This document shows, one piece after another, positions 5,421-5,846 of a stretch of 5,846 bases of DNA. The translations under genes were made by a program, and so were the position numbers. Each line of letters starts with the position of its first letter. The stretch's first letter is position 1. The notes under the pieces are model-generated. The model did not search any database and had not been told where the DNA came from. It saw only the letters and a list, made by a program, of their open reading frames with translations. The DNA is from JBFGWM01 sp041588495 (lineage in GTDB: Bacteria > Pseudomonadota > Gammaproteobacteria > Pseudomonadales > JBFGWM01), in contig JBFGWM010000184.1 in assembly GCA_041588495.1 (NCBI GenBank), positions 1 through 5,846 of the forward strand. Direction: 5' to 3'.

Positions 5421-5846
5421 CTAGCGCACCCAGGCGCGGTATGGACCGGCACCGCTGATTGCGTCGATGCGTACCCGGTAGGCGCCGCTGTCGTTGTCGT
5501 AGGACACTTCCTCGCGAGAGTCCGGGCCCGAGGAGCTCGCCACCGTGTTCCAGGTGCCGATGAACATGCCCTTGCGCAGGCGTTGCACCGCGATATCGAA
5601 ATTCGCGCCAGCGGGCCCGCGCAGCCAGACCTGCACGCTACCCGGTTTGCGCTCCTCGCCGGCGCGGCCGGGCAGGAACACCGAGTCGCCGAAAGCCAGG
5701 TCACCCTCGAAAAGCCGGCAGTCCGTGCACGGTGGCGCCGCGCTGCCGGTCACTGTCACGTTCTGCACCTGGGTCGCGGCCTGGTTGGAGCTGTCCGTCA
5801 CCGTCAGGGTGACCGAGCGGGTCCCGGCCGAGGCAAACCCGTACTG
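5421..5846 (-). CDS. C-terminal part of a probable secreted protein: PKD domain end + PPC-like beta domain
   Basis: The frame is open to the right edge, so the 5' end is missing; a GTG at 5801 lies inside a PKD strand and is probably not the start. The 141 visible residues begin with the typical end of a PKD domain (AGTRSVTLTVTDSS near residues 7-20, then VQNVTVTG), an extracellular Ig-like beta-sandwich. A short PPCTDC stretch (C40 and C43) follows. Residues about 46-141 resemble the C-terminal PPC-like beta domains of secreted bacterial proteases: WLRGPAGANFDIAVQR, TWNTVASSSG, then EEVSYDNDSGAYRVRI and a final SGAGPYRAWVR strand. Such modules are usually carried at the C-terminus of exported hydrolases and may aid substrate binding or be cleaved during maturation. 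The catalytic part, if any, lies outside the window, so no enzyme activity can be assigned. It is on the same strand as the fusion gene, 138 bases upstream of it, probably as a separate transcript. Confidence 0.7.
   Translation of the reverse strand, partial: QYGFASAGTRSVTLTVTDSSNQAATQVQNVTVTGSAAPPCTDCRLFEGDLAFGDSVFLPGRAGEERKPGSVQVWLRGPAGANFDIAVQRLRKGMFIGTWNTVASSSGPDSREEVSYDNDSGAYRVRIDAISGAGPYRAWVR

Noticed and set aside
5421..5801. A complete 126-residue gene starting at the GTG at 5801
   Set aside because: The frame continues upstream to the window edge with clear PKD sequence (YGFASAGTRSVTLT), so the GTG is an internal Val codon and the gene is truncated.

Overview
The window is a GC-rich, densely coding piece of bacterial chromosome with short gaps, ATG starts preceded by Shine-Dalgarno sequences, and families common in Proteobacteria (FetAB iron exporter, receiver-domain regulator, PHA-synthase-like hydrolase, acyl-CoA synthetase). 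A GC-rich gammaproteobacterium is my best guess from protein flavour and codon use. No rRNA or other taxonomic marker is present, so this is inference.

Layout, left to right. Plus strand: the 3' part of a fetA-type ABC ATPase gene (cut by the left edge) overlaps by ATGA a complete fetB-type permease gene. Together they make a putative metal (iron) exporter operon. A 159-base gap follows, with a weak promoter candidate and a 14-bp perfect palindrome. Next comes a 277-residue protein made of two receiver domains and no output domain; its first receiver has lost key phosphorylation residues. It converges, with a 30-base gap, on a large minus-strand gene (5282 to 2265, 1005 residues). That gene fuses an N-terminal PHA-synthase-like alpha/beta hydrolase to a C-terminal acyl-CoA synthetase of the FATP / very-long-chain type. 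Further right, also on the minus strand and cut by the right edge, is the C-terminal end of a probably secreted protein with a PKD-type beta-sandwich and a PPC-like beta domain.

FetA and FetB clearly work together. The two halves of the fusion protein plausibly work in sequence: the synthetase makes acyl-CoA from free fatty acid, and the hydrolase-fold domain hydrolyses or transfers an acyl group. The hydrolase half has Ser where PHA synthases have Cys, so it is probably not a standard polymerase. Nothing in the sequence shows a functional link between the exporter, the double receiver, the fusion and the secreted protein. No mobile element, CRISPR array, tRNA or rRNA was seen. The most unusual items are the Ser-nucleophile PhaC-like/FATP fusion and the orphan double receiver with a Glu at the phospho-acceptor position.
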